From Fodinibius roseus (GTDB taxonomy: Bacteria; Bacteroidota; Rhodothermia; Balneolales; Balneolaceae), in assembly GCF_900129315.1 (NCBI RefSeq), contig NZ_FQUS01000010.1, positions 62,001 to 126,000 of the forward strand: DNA of 64,000 nucleotides, written 5' to 3'. Every line of letters starts with the position of its first letter. Within the stretch, counting starts at the first letter, position 1. The notes under the pieces are model-generated. The model was not told the origin of the DNA, searched no databases, and saw only the letters and a program-made list of their open reading frames with translations. Both the position numbers and the translations under genes were made by a program. Positions 17,401-25,476 of this stretch are shown piece by piece.

Positions 17401-18595
17401 TAAAGGTCCGTCGCTTCAGTACCATCTGGGCGACCACCTCGGCAGCAACAACCTCGTCATGAACGGCGACGGCAGCTTCATCAGCCGCGAGGAATACACC
17501 CCGTACGGCGAAACCAGCTTCGGCAGTTTTGCCAAGAAACGCTACCGCTTCACCGGCAAGGAGCGGGATCCCGAGAGCGGGCTCTACTACCACGGGGCCC
17601 GGTATTACGCGCCCTGGCTGGGCCGGTGGATGAGTTGCGACCCGGCCGGGACCGTGGATGGGTTGAATTTGTATCGCTATGTGCGTGGTAATCCATTAAG
17701 ACTAACAGATCCTAATGGCACTCAATCTGATGATCAGCCAGTTTACCCTGGAGTCAAAATTGACGCCGATGGGGTTTCTGTTGGTGTACAAAATGTTCCG
17801 CCAGAACAAAGGGACGAGTTATCATTCTCGCAGTCCTCAGAAAGTCAAGAAGCAGATTCTGTAGACAACCTGACCGAAGGCTTAGACATTCGAATTTCAA
17901 TCCAGGGAAGGGCTGATGAAGGATCAGCAGAAGAGAGTTTTGGCCAAGGAGCATCCGGTGGAAATATCAATCTAACACCCGGCTTATTGAGTAAAATGGG
18001 TAGAGGAATCAAAAGGCAAATTTTTGCAGCAATTTTCAGTACGGTTTTTGGCGGAGAGACCCCGGGGGCAGGTAAAACAGCCGGTGCCGATGAGATGACA
18101 CATAAGTCGAGTAGACAGCTATCCGCGGAAGGAGAAGAGGACAGAAAGGCACGCAGGCAGGCTGAGAGAAGAGGGAGACGAAACCCACCACCAGATACAA
18201 AGAAGCCTAAAGTATATAAACCCGGTTCGGAACAGGCTCGGATCTTGGGAGAAGCAAAATTCGGACCGGCATCGAGTGGTGCTGCTAGCACTACTGTAAA
18301 ACGTGCAGGTCAGTTTGTAAAAAAAACACCTAAATGGATTCCATTCCTTGGAACAGGTGCAGGAATAGCTTCCGCAGGGCTAAATTTAAAAGAAGGTAAT
18401 AAAGGAGCTGCTGCTCTTGATATACTTGGCCTTATACCCCTATTTGGAGATGCACTAGATTTGGGTAGATCCATGTATAGCGGACTTTCTGATGTCAATA
18501 TTGGATTACCCGAAGAACGTGATACTCGATTCCCAAAGGGAAGGAGGGAATACCATCCACCAGCATCAGGAGGGGGATTTATTCCAGAATGGTAG
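11459..18595 (+). CDS. Fused TcB-TcC toxin component (SpvB / FG-GAP / RHS) with hypervariable C-terminus
   Basis: The 2378-residue protein has the domain order of the Tc toxin cocoon: SpvB domain (about 10-300; GGGALSGIGEKFSPDLFTG, GNGPFGLGWKMSVPGVSR), an FG-GAP/VCBS beta-propeller (about 335-625; DLSGNGLPDV, DADGDGRIDL, DLDGDGVTDA, DVDGDGTADL), TcdB mid domains (about 640-1100; GYWDGEEREFRGFG), RHS/YD repeats (about 1140-1990) and the RHS core (1988-2087; YHLGDHLGSNNLVMNGDGS, GLYYHGARYYAPWLGRWMS, DPAGTVDGLNLYRYV, ending DPNG). In known Tc proteins TcB and TcC are two genes that form a hollow shell, and TcC cuts off its own C-terminus there by an aspartyl protease using conserved acidic residues near DPAG and DG, both present here. 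The final 291 residues (2088-2378) are unrelated to the core and are the likely payload. No signal peptide is seen. Confidence 0.9.
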   Translation: MGNNSSTPADVITTPRGGGALSGIGEKFSPDLFTGTGNFTIPIEVPPGRNEFHPELSLAYSTGNGNGPFGLGWKMSVPGVSRKTSRGVPVYDETEDTFILSGAEDLVAIEQLARQTRYRPRTEGLFARIIRHHDADSDYWEVRSKDGLASRYGTPVAAGEDPAVVADPVERSNVFSWKLTETMDPFGNRIVYEYERDAGREGPHHWDQLYLKRIRYADYSEEETTKFLAGVTFHYEERRDPFSQYRSGFEIRTRKRCTHIETHTEAEKRRLVRTYHLRYQQDSLNDVSLLNRIDVVGHDGDKTERLPPLEFSYSQFEPENRDFFPVDGEELPAESLGSPDLELADLSGNGLPDVLQMNGTVRYWRNLGGGRFDRPRRMDKAPAGLTLSDPGVQLIDADGDGRIDLMVDKDRQSGYYPLQPDGKWDRDSFQRYKQAPSVNLQGPDVKMVDLDGDGVTDAVRAGSSFDYFFNDPEKGWHEHRRVKRRPVKDFPDVTFTDARVRWADMTGDGLQDIVLIHDGNIEYWPNLGHGSWGKRSVMRNSPRFPFGYDPERILIGDVDGDGTADLIYVDNGKVSLWMNKSGNSWSEEPIEITGTPPISNQEDVRLADLLGNGISGLLWSGNAQGTGRDHLFFLDFTGGTKPYLLDEMDNNLGAITRVRYASSTRFYREDQQQPETRWKTTLPFPVQVVSQVEVIDELSGGKLTSEYRYHHGYWDGEEREFRGFGLVEQMDTEVFDDYNRSGMHGEHVDFNRVGAEEPQQFSPPTLKRTWFHQGPVRDASGDWEEVDYREEFWPEDSPMFDRPAAVTNFLKELPRRDRRDALRSLRGNKLRTELYALDGTERQPRPYTVTESLYGVREEEPTDGESTGRRRIFFPHKLADRTTRWERGDDPMTKVTFTEDYDEFGQSRRQTKIACPRGWRSPDATPGEPFLATRTTTEYAQRIDVDANIYIADRVSKTTTYEIENDGSQPLLELKALPVNDSALNVIGQKIHFYDGEAFEGLKLGQLGNFGALVRSKSLVLTDAILESAYRDASALPDDNGRPPCFTPGPPEWTSEYPQKYQEQLPKRAGYIYRDGSDSAEGYFAVTKQCKYDVQDEANNHPRGLRRAVRDPLGNETTIGYDAFDLLPVKVKDPAGLITKANYDYRTMQPRLVTGPNQNRTAFTFTPLGQLESKAVMGKEGEDTGDTPETPGTRLKYDFRAFIERGEPVSVRTTKRVHHARDTDTENPEETIETVEYSDGFGRLLQTRSRGEDVRFGDEAFGGGVLPRDQEDTQNMRKEVTGTRNDGPEHPNVVVSGWKIYDNKGRVVEQYEPFFSTGWAFIPPAETQFGQKVRKFYDPRGEVIRIVQPDGSKQRVIRGIPHDLTDPKSFEPSPWETYTYDANDNAGRTHGEESNSYHHHWDTPVSETVDALGRTVEVIERNRTLPENEDDPLPPMKEVRTQSIYDIRGNLLTTTDALAREAFRHVYDLADNPLRTESIDAGIRRMVLDAAGNEIERRDSKGALILQSYDHLQRPVHVWGRDGVDEPLTMRERLIYGDTPGAGSDEEALSANLLGKLVKHYDEAGLTTFERYDFKGNLLEKSRKVISDETILEVFTGDPDTAGQVETFRVDWQPPDEMGLTEYAGDLLDVTQYRTSTTYDALNRVQSMYYPEDAEGKRKKMQPKYNRAGALQQVTLDNELFVEHIAYDAKGQRTLMALGNGLMTRYTYDPKTFRLARLRTERYEKPDALTYKPDGAPLQDYAYDYDLAGNVTGIQNRRPDSGIPDTQDGADALDRIFTYDPLYRLTSATGRECDRPGNNPLWDAGPLCSDPTQVRAYEQQYAYDPAGNMKTLNHIAEGGRFTRQLDPEEENNRLSTLRIGNSDSERRYDYSYDACGNLIRENSERHFEWDHSNRMKAFRTQPGDAEPSVYVHYLYDAGGQRVKKLVRKQGGQVECRVYVDRAFEHHRWQQNGAGGENSRLHIMDGQKRIALLRVGDQHPDDKGPSLQYHLGDHLGSNNLVMNGDGSFISREEYTPYGETSFGSFAKKRYRFTGKERDPESGLYYHGARYYAPWLGRWMSCDPAGTVDGLNLYRYVRGNPLRLTDPNGTQSDDQPVYPGVKIDADGVSVGVQNVPPEQRDELSFSQSSESQEADSVDNLTEGLDIRISIQGRADEGSAEESFGQGASGGNINLTPGLLSKMGRGIKRQIFAAIFSTVFGGETPGAGKTAGADEMTHKSSRQLSAEGEEDRKARRQAERRGRRNPPPDTKKPKVYKPGSEQARILGEAKFGPASSGAASTTVKRAGQFVKKTPKWIPFLGTGAGIASAGLNLKEGNKGAAALDILGLIPLFGDALDLGRSMYSGLSDVNIGLPEERDTRFPKGRREYHPPASGGGFIPEW

Positions 18596-18680
18596 AGAGA
18601 AAAGATTATAGGAAAGCAAAAACAAAAAAGAGCAGATAGAATAATTTTTATATCACGTATTTAAAAAAAGGAGACAAATT

Positions 18681-21600
18681 ATGTCAGTACAAATTCATGT
18701 AAATATCATTTCGCCGCCAAAAGATAGTGATCATACTGTGGGACCCAAGGGGGTCTCCGTAACCGTTGAAGCCTGGGCCAAAATAAATAGCGGCGGAGGA
18801 GGTGGTGGGGGTGGGGGTGGCCCCGTTATTCCCAAGCCTCCGGGAGGAGGCCGTCCCAACGATCCCCACCGTCCTCAACCCTTAGACGATACAGCCGACC
18901 GTTCGCCTGAAAGAGGCCAAAAAGATCCAATTAAGATTCTGGGCGGACAAAAAGTAGATGTGGACTCGGTGAAAGTGAAGTTGGGTGACGGTGAATTCAA
19001 AACGTTGAGATCAATCGGCAACAATCGCTACACGGGATCAACGGGAGGCGTCAGTAATGGCGGTACCATGGAAATAACGGCAAGGGCTATGCATGCCGGA
19101 ATTCCGGGTGACGGAGTTGTCCGTTCTTCAGTGGATCATCGTGAAATCAACGTGGTGGTAGACGACACTGGTCCGGAGATTGAGATCACATCACATGATT
19201 CCGGAGACAAGATTGAAATGGTCGGTCGTAAAAAAACTATAACAGTAGAAGGACGGTCGTCTGACGATGATTCGGAAGTTGACCGGGTGCATGTGGGTGT
19301 CGGCCCGGCAAGCAGCCGGGTTAGCGGATCGCTGTCGAAATGGAGTCATGATGTCAAACTGAAAGGAATCGACAGTCATAAGATTAAAGTACGTGCTGTA
19401 GATAGCGTTGGCAATGAAAATGATACGTTTGTTCGTGTTACGACGATTGACGCCGGCAAGCCTTGGCTGGAAATTATTTCACCCCAGCAGGATGCCACAT
19501 TTGACTGGCCGGCCGACGATAAAGAAGATCTCGTTATTGAAATAGAGGGGAAGGCCGGGGATGAAGAAACGGACGTGAAAGTTGTAGAGTGGCGGCTTGA
19601 TGATGAAGATGAAGACGACTACAAAGAAGCCGATAATCTCAGCGGTAACTGGTCGCAATGGAAGGCTGAGGTTCCAATACCCCGGCCGGGGGAGCATACC
19701 ATTCACTTTCGCTGTCTTGACGAGGCAGTTGAAAGCGGTGCAGACGAGCCCAATGACGTTCAAGAAGCTATTACCGTTCACGCTCAGAGGAAGGCAGAAT
19801 TCAAGGGGGATCCCGCCAGTCGTCGATCGTATCTCAAGGAGTTGATTAAGATGGCTACCCGGCGATTAAAAACTACGGATAACGATGATATAGATGCCCA
19901 GGTACTTGCTGAGACTTTTCATCAGCCTTTTGAGCAGCTCAGTCGCGCCGATACAACCGTTCGCAAGATAGCTACCCGGCCGGCTCACCAGATACGTGTC
20001 AGTATTGAAGTACTTCGCAGATTTCTCGGTGAAATTACTGGCAAAGCTGAAACAACCTACTGTAGGCTCGCCTATCAATCCATGCTACGAAATCTGGGGA
20101 CTTCACACAAAGAACTGCACCAAGCTCGTTTGGAGAATAAGGCAAGAAGGAAATCATTGGCGAAGCAGCTGGGGATAGAGCCTGCTCATTTGGATGACCT
20201 CATCCTTGATAGCGATACTATCGAAGAAGATGATCTTGAAAGGCTCTTCGGACTGGCAGATACCCGTCATGACCCATTATCAGGCAGTACTGATCCTGTC
20301 AGGCAGTCGGAACTACTGAGCTGGCGGAGGGAATATCTGAGAATTATATGGAGACAACGAGACCATACAGGGGGTACTGTAACTCCCATTATTGATCCGG
20401 ATTTGGTCAGTAGATCTGACCTGAAAAATGAAGACGGTCCCGCATATGGACTATGGAAAAAAAGAGAGCACCAGTTGAATTCCATGTTAACGGATATTGA
20501 AGAAGCGCATGATGAGTCTACGGTTGAAGATTTTGACAAGCTGGTCGAAAAATTTTTGAAAGAAGATTTGGATTTCGATTTGCAGGAATTGGCCGGGGAA
20601 CGGGAAAAAGGAGTTGACATCAAAGAACAGCTCAATGAAGCAGACCTTGACTTGAAGGCCTTCCTGCACCTGTTGCGCATACGCCACACGCTTGACAAGG
20701 AAAGAAAGGTTCTCGATTCGGAGTGGACAGATCTCTTTAACATCCTGCTTCAGGTTCAAAAACGCAGGCATTTGTACTCCGAGTGGATGGAAAAGGAACG
20801 GGAGAAAGCGCTGACGCTGTCTCCTGACTATTTCAAGATCAGGGAAAATGTTAACGAAGGAAACCAGCAAGAACGATCTGAATGGCGTTCCGGCTACCAG
20901 GCACGGCGCAGATGGGAAGAAACTCTGAAAGCACGCATCCGGCAGAGAGGAGATTTGGAGGATTCATTGCGGAAAGCCGTCGAAGCGACCGAAGAGACCG
21001 CGCTGCCTGAACTGCGCAAAGTAATGCTGGATAAAGCAGCAGAGGAGCATGAACATATTGACATGTCGAACTGGCTCACAAAACGGCTGTTGATTGATGT
21101 CAGCAGTAGTCCCGATCTTAAAACGACCCGGTTACGGCAGGCAATCGAAACCATGCAAAACATCCTTTTTTCCGTTCGTTCCGGCCGATTCAATACGCTT
21201 CCTGTATTGGATAAGTATGATATTCCCGAGTTCATCTTTAATCAGGAACAAGATTATACCGCAAGTGACTTTGATCGTGAATGGGAGTGGCTGGGAACAT
21301 ATAAGAGTTTTCAGGCAGGTATGTCTGTTTTCATGTATCCCGAAAATTACCTGCTTCCGAGTACCTGGGCATCGGGTATATCCGGCCAGGAATCAACCCC
21401 AGCATTTAAAGAATTGACAGAAAAATTGCGGAATAATATTCGACTCACCCCTGAAGCTGCCCGTGAGCATGCGCAAGAGTATCTTAAAAGAATGAGAACT
21501 GATCCGCCTGATAATTTTGGTCTGCCCGAAGGTTTCCAATTGACCGAACGGCGCTCTACCGATGAACTAAAAAAGTACAGTGAAGACATTAAGGAGCTTT

Positions 21601-24197
21601 TTGATGAGAAGGCTGACGTTAAGAAAGGGGATCACCCGCATCAGGAGACGACGCCAAATTATCTGAAAGAGATTTTCTTTTTCGTACCTGTGCAAATTGC
21701 TCTGCAACTTGAAAAGGCGGATGAATATCTTGCTTCTCTTGACTGGTTTCAACTCGTTTATGCCTATGACTTTTCATCTGATGAAAAACGAAAAACCTAT
21801 TATGGTCTGCAACTTGAAGAGCAAGTGGAGAATGATTACCATGAGCCGGATTGGCTACAGGCGAGTTTTAATCCGCATCAGATTGTTATCTCAACGTCGA
21901 AACGAGCCGGTGCCTATACCCGTTTTACGCTCTTGTCTCTGATGCAATGTTTCCTCAATTTTGCCGATGAGGAGTTTGCAAGGGAGACGGCAGAGTCGTT
22001 ACCCAAAGCCCGAGGTCTGTACATAGCGGTACTGGATCTGTTTGACCTACCGGAGCTGAAGCAGGCGAATAGTGAAAGCGAGGAGGGAAACCCATTTGGT
22101 AACAATCCAATGCTCGAGAAGCTGCGCCAGCACGCTGAGAATAATCTGTTAAAGCTTCAACAGGGACGCAACATCGCAGGGCTTGAACGGCCCTCCATGA
22201 TGATAGGACCAGAAGCTGTTGCAACTGGTGGGCAATCGGGGTTTGGAAGTGAAAATGAGCTCATGGTCTCAGGCAGGGTGTCAGTTCAACCTACTTCGTA
22301 TCGCTATTCTGTTCTCATTGAGCGTACGAAACAATTGGTGGGTCTGGCTCAACAGCTCGAGGCCTCCTTTCTTTCTGCAATTGAAAAGGGGGAAGACGAA
22401 GAGTACACATTGATCCAGGCCGGTCAAGATCTTGACCTGGCCAAAGCAGGGGTTGAACTGCAAAGCTTGCGCGTGCAGGAAGCAGAGAATAGTAGAAATT
22501 TGGCCCGGCTCAAGCAGGATCGCGCCAGGATCCGAAAAGATACGTACCAGGGATGGATTGATGAAGGGTTGATGGGCAAAGAAAAAGGAGCCTTGGACTT
22601 GATGTCGGGTTCATTACCTGTACCTGATAATGTTAGTGCCACTATTGGTTTTCCACCAGAGCTTCTCAGTATGAGTGTAAGCTACAGTCCGAGTGGAAAG
22701 ATGAAAACATGGGCAAATATACTCTCTACGAAAGCCAGCTACGAGCGTCGCGAGCAACGGTGGGGACTACAAAAGAGTCTCGCAGAAAAAGATATGCAGA
22801 TCGGCAGTAAGGAGATTGCACTTGCCGGGGATCGCGTATCCATTACGAAACAGGAGCAGAATATTGCAGAAAAACAGGTTGATCAGGCGGAAGAAGCCAA
22901 AAATTTCCTTGCACATGGACAGTTTACAAACGCCGACCTTTATGAATGGATGAGCGGTATTTTGGGACAGGTTTACAACTATTTCCTCCAGCAGGCTGCA
23001 TCCACGGCCCGGCTCGCGCAGCGCCAGCTTGCCTTTCAACGTCAGGAGTCACCCCCAACCTATATCCGGTCCAACTACTGGCAGGCACCAACCGAAAACA
23101 GAGCAACCCAGAATAAAAATGGACAACTATCCGACCGGCGCGGATTGACCGGATCGGCACGCCTGCTGCAAGATATTTATCAGCTCGATCAGTATGCTTA
23201 TGAAACGAAGGAACGAAAACTCCAGCTTTCGCAAACCTTCTCACTGGCCCGGCTGGCGCCCTTTGAGTTTCAGCGCTTCCGGGAAACGGGCGTACTTCTC
23301 TTTGAAACCCCCATGGAGCTTTTCGACCAAGCCTTTCCCGGCCACTACATGCGTCTGATCAAGCGTGTGCGAACGTCGGTTTTGGCCCTGGTTCCGCCCA
23401 CGGAGGGGATACGCGCTACTCTTTCGGCCTCGGGTATTTCGCGCGTGGTAATCGGGGGTGAATCGTTCCAGACCGCGATCGTGCGTCGCGATCCGGAAGA
23501 GATCGCCTTTACATCGCCCGCGAATGCCAGCGGCCTCCTTGAGCTGGAACCCGAAAAGCAGGATTTGTTTTTGCCATTTGAGGGTATGGGGGTAGATACC
23601 ACATGGGAGCTGCAGATGCCCAAAGCAGCTAATTCATTCGACTACAGCACCATCGCCGACGTGCTGATTACCATCGATTATACTGCGTTTAATAGCCGAG
23701 ACTACCGCCGCCGGGTCATTCAGAGGCTGGACCGCACCGCCAGCGCTGAACGCTCCTTCAGCTTCCGCAATCAATTCCCGGACCAATGGTACGATCTGCA
23801 CAATCCCGACCAAACGGATACACCGATGAAGGTACAGTTCGATACGGGACGCCAGGACTTTCCGCCCAATCTCAGCGCGCTGGAGATCCAGCAGATCCTG
23901 CTGTACTGCGTGCGTACCGGCGGGTCCTCGTTTGAAATCGATGTGGAGCACCTCCATTTGATTGCAGATGAGACAAGGATCAAAGGCGGAGAAGCGCGAA
24001 CCGTAGACGGCATCATCAGCACCCGGCGGGCGAACGGGGCCAGTTGGATGCCGTTTACCGGCATCCCCCCGACAGGCACCTGGGAGTTGGCTCTTCCGAA
24101 CACAACGGAAGTGAAAGATCGCTTCCAAAACGAGGAGGTTGAAGACATCCTCTTTGTCATCAGCTATGAAGGACAAACGCCGGCCTGGCCGGAATAG
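18681..24197 (+). CDS. TcA-like toxin pore subunit with N-terminal Ig-like modules
   Basis: The 1838-residue protein begins at ATG 18681 after a good ribosome site (AAGGAG, 18668-18673). Residues 1-370 are beta-rich Ig-like modules with a run of ten glycines (38-47) and a motif pair NLSGNWSQWKAEVPIP (319-334). From about 385 it follows the TcA pattern: alpha-helical shell, then a central pore region with a long coiled stretch ending in FTNADLYEWMSGILGQVYNY (about 1415), which corresponds to FTNxxLYxWLxG in TcA proteins, and a C-terminal TcB-binding region (about 1457-1838; DQWYDLHNPDQTDTPM, LEIQQILLYCVRTGGSSFE). TcA proteins form pentameric bells that bind cells and inject the TcB-TcC payload. 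It is shorter than the roughly 2500 residues of Photorhabdus TcA and has no visible signal peptide. It follows the BC gene by 85 bp. Confidence 0.88.
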   Translation: MSVQIHVNIISPPKDSDHTVGPKGVSVTVEAWAKINSGGGGGGGGGGPVIPKPPGGGRPNDPHRPQPLDDTADRSPERGQKDPIKILGGQKVDVDSVKVKLGDGEFKTLRSIGNNRYTGSTGGVSNGGTMEITARAMHAGIPGDGVVRSSVDHREINVVVDDTGPEIEITSHDSGDKIEMVGRKKTITVEGRSSDDDSEVDRVHVGVGPASSRVSGSLSKWSHDVKLKGIDSHKIKVRAVDSVGNENDTFVRVTTIDAGKPWLEIISPQQDATFDWPADDKEDLVIEIEGKAGDEETDVKVVEWRLDDEDEDDYKEADNLSGNWSQWKAEVPIPRPGEHTIHFRCLDEAVESGADEPNDVQEAITVHAQRKAEFKGDPASRRSYLKELIKMATRRLKTTDNDDIDAQVLAETFHQPFEQLSRADTTVRKIATRPAHQIRVSIEVLRRFLGEITGKAETTYCRLAYQSMLRNLGTSHKELHQARLENKARRKSLAKQLGIEPAHLDDLILDSDTIEEDDLERLFGLADTRHDPLSGSTDPVRQSELLSWRREYLRIIWRQRDHTGGTVTPIIDPDLVSRSDLKNEDGPAYGLWKKREHQLNSMLTDIEEAHDESTVEDFDKLVEKFLKEDLDFDLQELAGEREKGVDIKEQLNEADLDLKAFLHLLRIRHTLDKERKVLDSEWTDLFNILLQVQKRRHLYSEWMEKEREKALTLSPDYFKIRENVNEGNQQERSEWRSGYQARRRWEETLKARIRQRGDLEDSLRKAVEATEETALPELRKVMLDKAAEEHEHIDMSNWLTKRLLIDVSSSPDLKTTRLRQAIETMQNILFSVRSGRFNTLPVLDKYDIPEFIFNQEQDYTASDFDREWEWLGTYKSFQAGMSVFMYPENYLLPSTWASGISGQESTPAFKELTEKLRNNIRLTPEAAREHAQEYLKRMRTDPPDNFGLPEGFQLTERRSTDELKKYSEDIKELFDEKADVKKGDHPHQETTPNYLKEIFFFVPVQIALQLEKADEYLASLDWFQLVYAYDFSSDEKRKTYYGLQLEEQVENDYHEPDWLQASFNPHQIVISTSKRAGAYTRFTLLSLMQCFLNFADEEFARETAESLPKARGLYIAVLDLFDLPELKQANSESEEGNPFGNNPMLEKLRQHAENNLLKLQQGRNIAGLERPSMMIGPEAVATGGQSGFGSENELMVSGRVSVQPTSYRYSVLIERTKQLVGLAQQLEASFLSAIEKGEDEEYTLIQAGQDLDLAKAGVELQSLRVQEAENSRNLARLKQDRARIRKDTYQGWIDEGLMGKEKGALDLMSGSLPVPDNVSATIGFPPELLSMSVSYSPSGKMKTWANILSTKASYERREQRWGLQKSLAEKDMQIGSKEIALAGDRVSITKQEQNIAEKQVDQAEEAKNFLAHGQFTNADLYEWMSGILGQVYNYFLQQAASTARLAQRQLAFQRQESPPTYIRSNYWQAPTENRATQNKNGQLSDRRGLTGSARLLQDIYQLDQYAYETKERKLQLSQTFSLARLAPFEFQRFRETGVLLFETPMELFDQAFPGHYMRLIKRVRTSVLALVPPTEGIRATLSASGISRVVIGGESFQTAIVRRDPEEIAFTSPANASGLLELEPEKQDLFLPFEGMGVDTTWELQMPKAANSFDYSTIADVLITIDYTAFNSRDYRRRVIQRLDRTASAERSFSFRNQFPDQWYDLHNPDQTDTPMKVQFDTGRQDFPPNLSALEIQQILLYCVRTGGSSFEIDVEHLHLIADETRIKGGEARTVDGIISTRRANGASWMPFTGIPPTGTWELALPNTTEVKDRFQNEEVEDILFVISYEGQTPAWPE

Positions 24198-24321
24198 GAT
24201 TCCGAAAACCAAGTGAAAGCTATGAAAAAAAATATACATATGAGTCGTCGGTTAGTAAAGGCATTATTTACAATAAATTAAACTTGCTTCGCAATTTTAA
24301 ATTTAAAAAAGGTGAAACATT

Positions 24322-25443
24322 ATGATTAAAGGCAAGAACAATCCATTAGGTTCAGGAAACGGACCCTTAGACCCAGGAGTTGATCCCGGAGGAGGTCCGC
24401 GAGTCTTTTCCACTTCAAGTACTGAATTTGCAGATGCGGGTATTGCAATCAATTTACCGAGGGTCGACTTCGTCGGTCCGAGTTTTCGGGTGGAAGGGAC
24501 TGCTTTTATCCGTATGCATACCTTAGAGTTTATAAAGTTCGGGGGCGAAGGTAAAACCACTGAGTTCGACACCTTTGTCACGGAAGGTTTTAAAGTTAGT
24601 ATCCGTATCGGGGATGAAGATCACGAGGCCCATGTCTCGGAACAGAATGATAAGCTGCACTGGTCTCATGAGGTGAAAGATGCTGCATCAGGCGAATTGA
24701 ATATTACCGCCGAGCTTGAGGGTACCGTTACGGAAAGCCAGTCAAAGACGGTGGGCGGAGAGACGCAACATCACACTGATAACAAATCTGTTCAAAGGAC
24801 GGATTCGGTGAGTGTAACCGTGGACGGTGAGGGACCCGAGGTACAGGAGGCTAATCTTAAGAATGTCACTATTGGCCCTCCCTACCGGGCTATCATCGAA
24901 GGGAAAGCTGAAGATCAGTCCGGTGTAAATTCGGTTCGCTGGCATCTTGGCTCTTCGTCAAAGCGTGCTGAAAATAGCTCTGGCAACTGGTCGGAATGGC
25001 GCGCGGAAATTCCCCTGCCCGACCGAACGAAACCCCATACGATCAGGATATCTGCCCGCGATAAAGTGGGACACAGAACATCCGAGGCCGCTAAGGTCAC
25101 CATCCCGGCTGACGAAGAATCTCCCACTGTAGAGCTAATCTATCCAAAACAAGACCCTTTTATCACGCTTTTCCCTGAAGAGGGGGATGTTTTTACCCTC
25201 CCCATCATGGGTACGGCTAGTGATAGCAAGAGCAAAATAGAAACCGTCAGGTGGCGCCTGGACGAAGGCCCGGTGCAGGAAGCCGAAAACATTAAGGGCG
25301 ACTGGTCAGATTGGCGTATTATGGCCGAGTTCGACAGCCCCGGCTCCTATGATATAACGGTGTGGGCCAGAGATATGGCTGGTAATGGCAGCGAGGATGA
25401 GCCGGATGTGCAGCTCGAAGTGGAGTTACAGGTGCTGGATTAA
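24322..25443 (+). CDS. Stand-alone Ig-like protein matching the N-terminal module of the TcA at 18681
   Basis: The 373-residue protein starts with a Gly/Pro-rich segment (GSGNGPLDPGVDPGGGPR) and has about three beta-rich modules (about 35-165, 170-265, 270-370). Two carry the motif VRWHLGSSSKRAENSSGNWS and VRWRLDEGPVQEAENIKGDW, and each continues with a short W segment. The same motif appears in the N-terminal module of the TcA at 18681 (VVEWRLDDEDEDDYKEADNL, then SGNWSQW). There is no TcA body, signal peptide or membrane segment. Ribosome site AAAGGTG precedes it (24309-24315). It lies between the two TcA genes, 33 bp before the second one. It could be a receptor-binding or decoration subunit working in trans with the module-less TcA at 25477. 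That role is inference. Confidence 0.75.
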   Translation: MIKGKNNPLGSGNGPLDPGVDPGGGPRVFSTSSTEFADAGIAINLPRVDFVGPSFRVEGTAFIRMHTLEFIKFGGEGKTTEFDTFVTEGFKVSIRIGDEDHEAHVSEQNDKLHWSHEVKDAASGELNITAELEGTVTESQSKTVGGETQHHTDNKSVQRTDSVSVTVDGEGPEVQEANLKNVTIGPPYRAIIEGKAEDQSGVNSVRWHLGSSSKRAENSSGNWSEWRAEIPLPDRTKPHTIRISARDKVGHRTSEAAKVTIPADEESPTVELIYPKQDPFITLFPEEGDVFTLPIMGTASDSKSKIETVRWRLDEGPVQEAENIKGDWSDWRIMAEFDSPGSYDITVWARDMAGNGSEDEPDVQLEVELQVLD

Positions 25444-25476
25444 CCAGAATAGTAAACAATCAAACAGGAGGACAAA

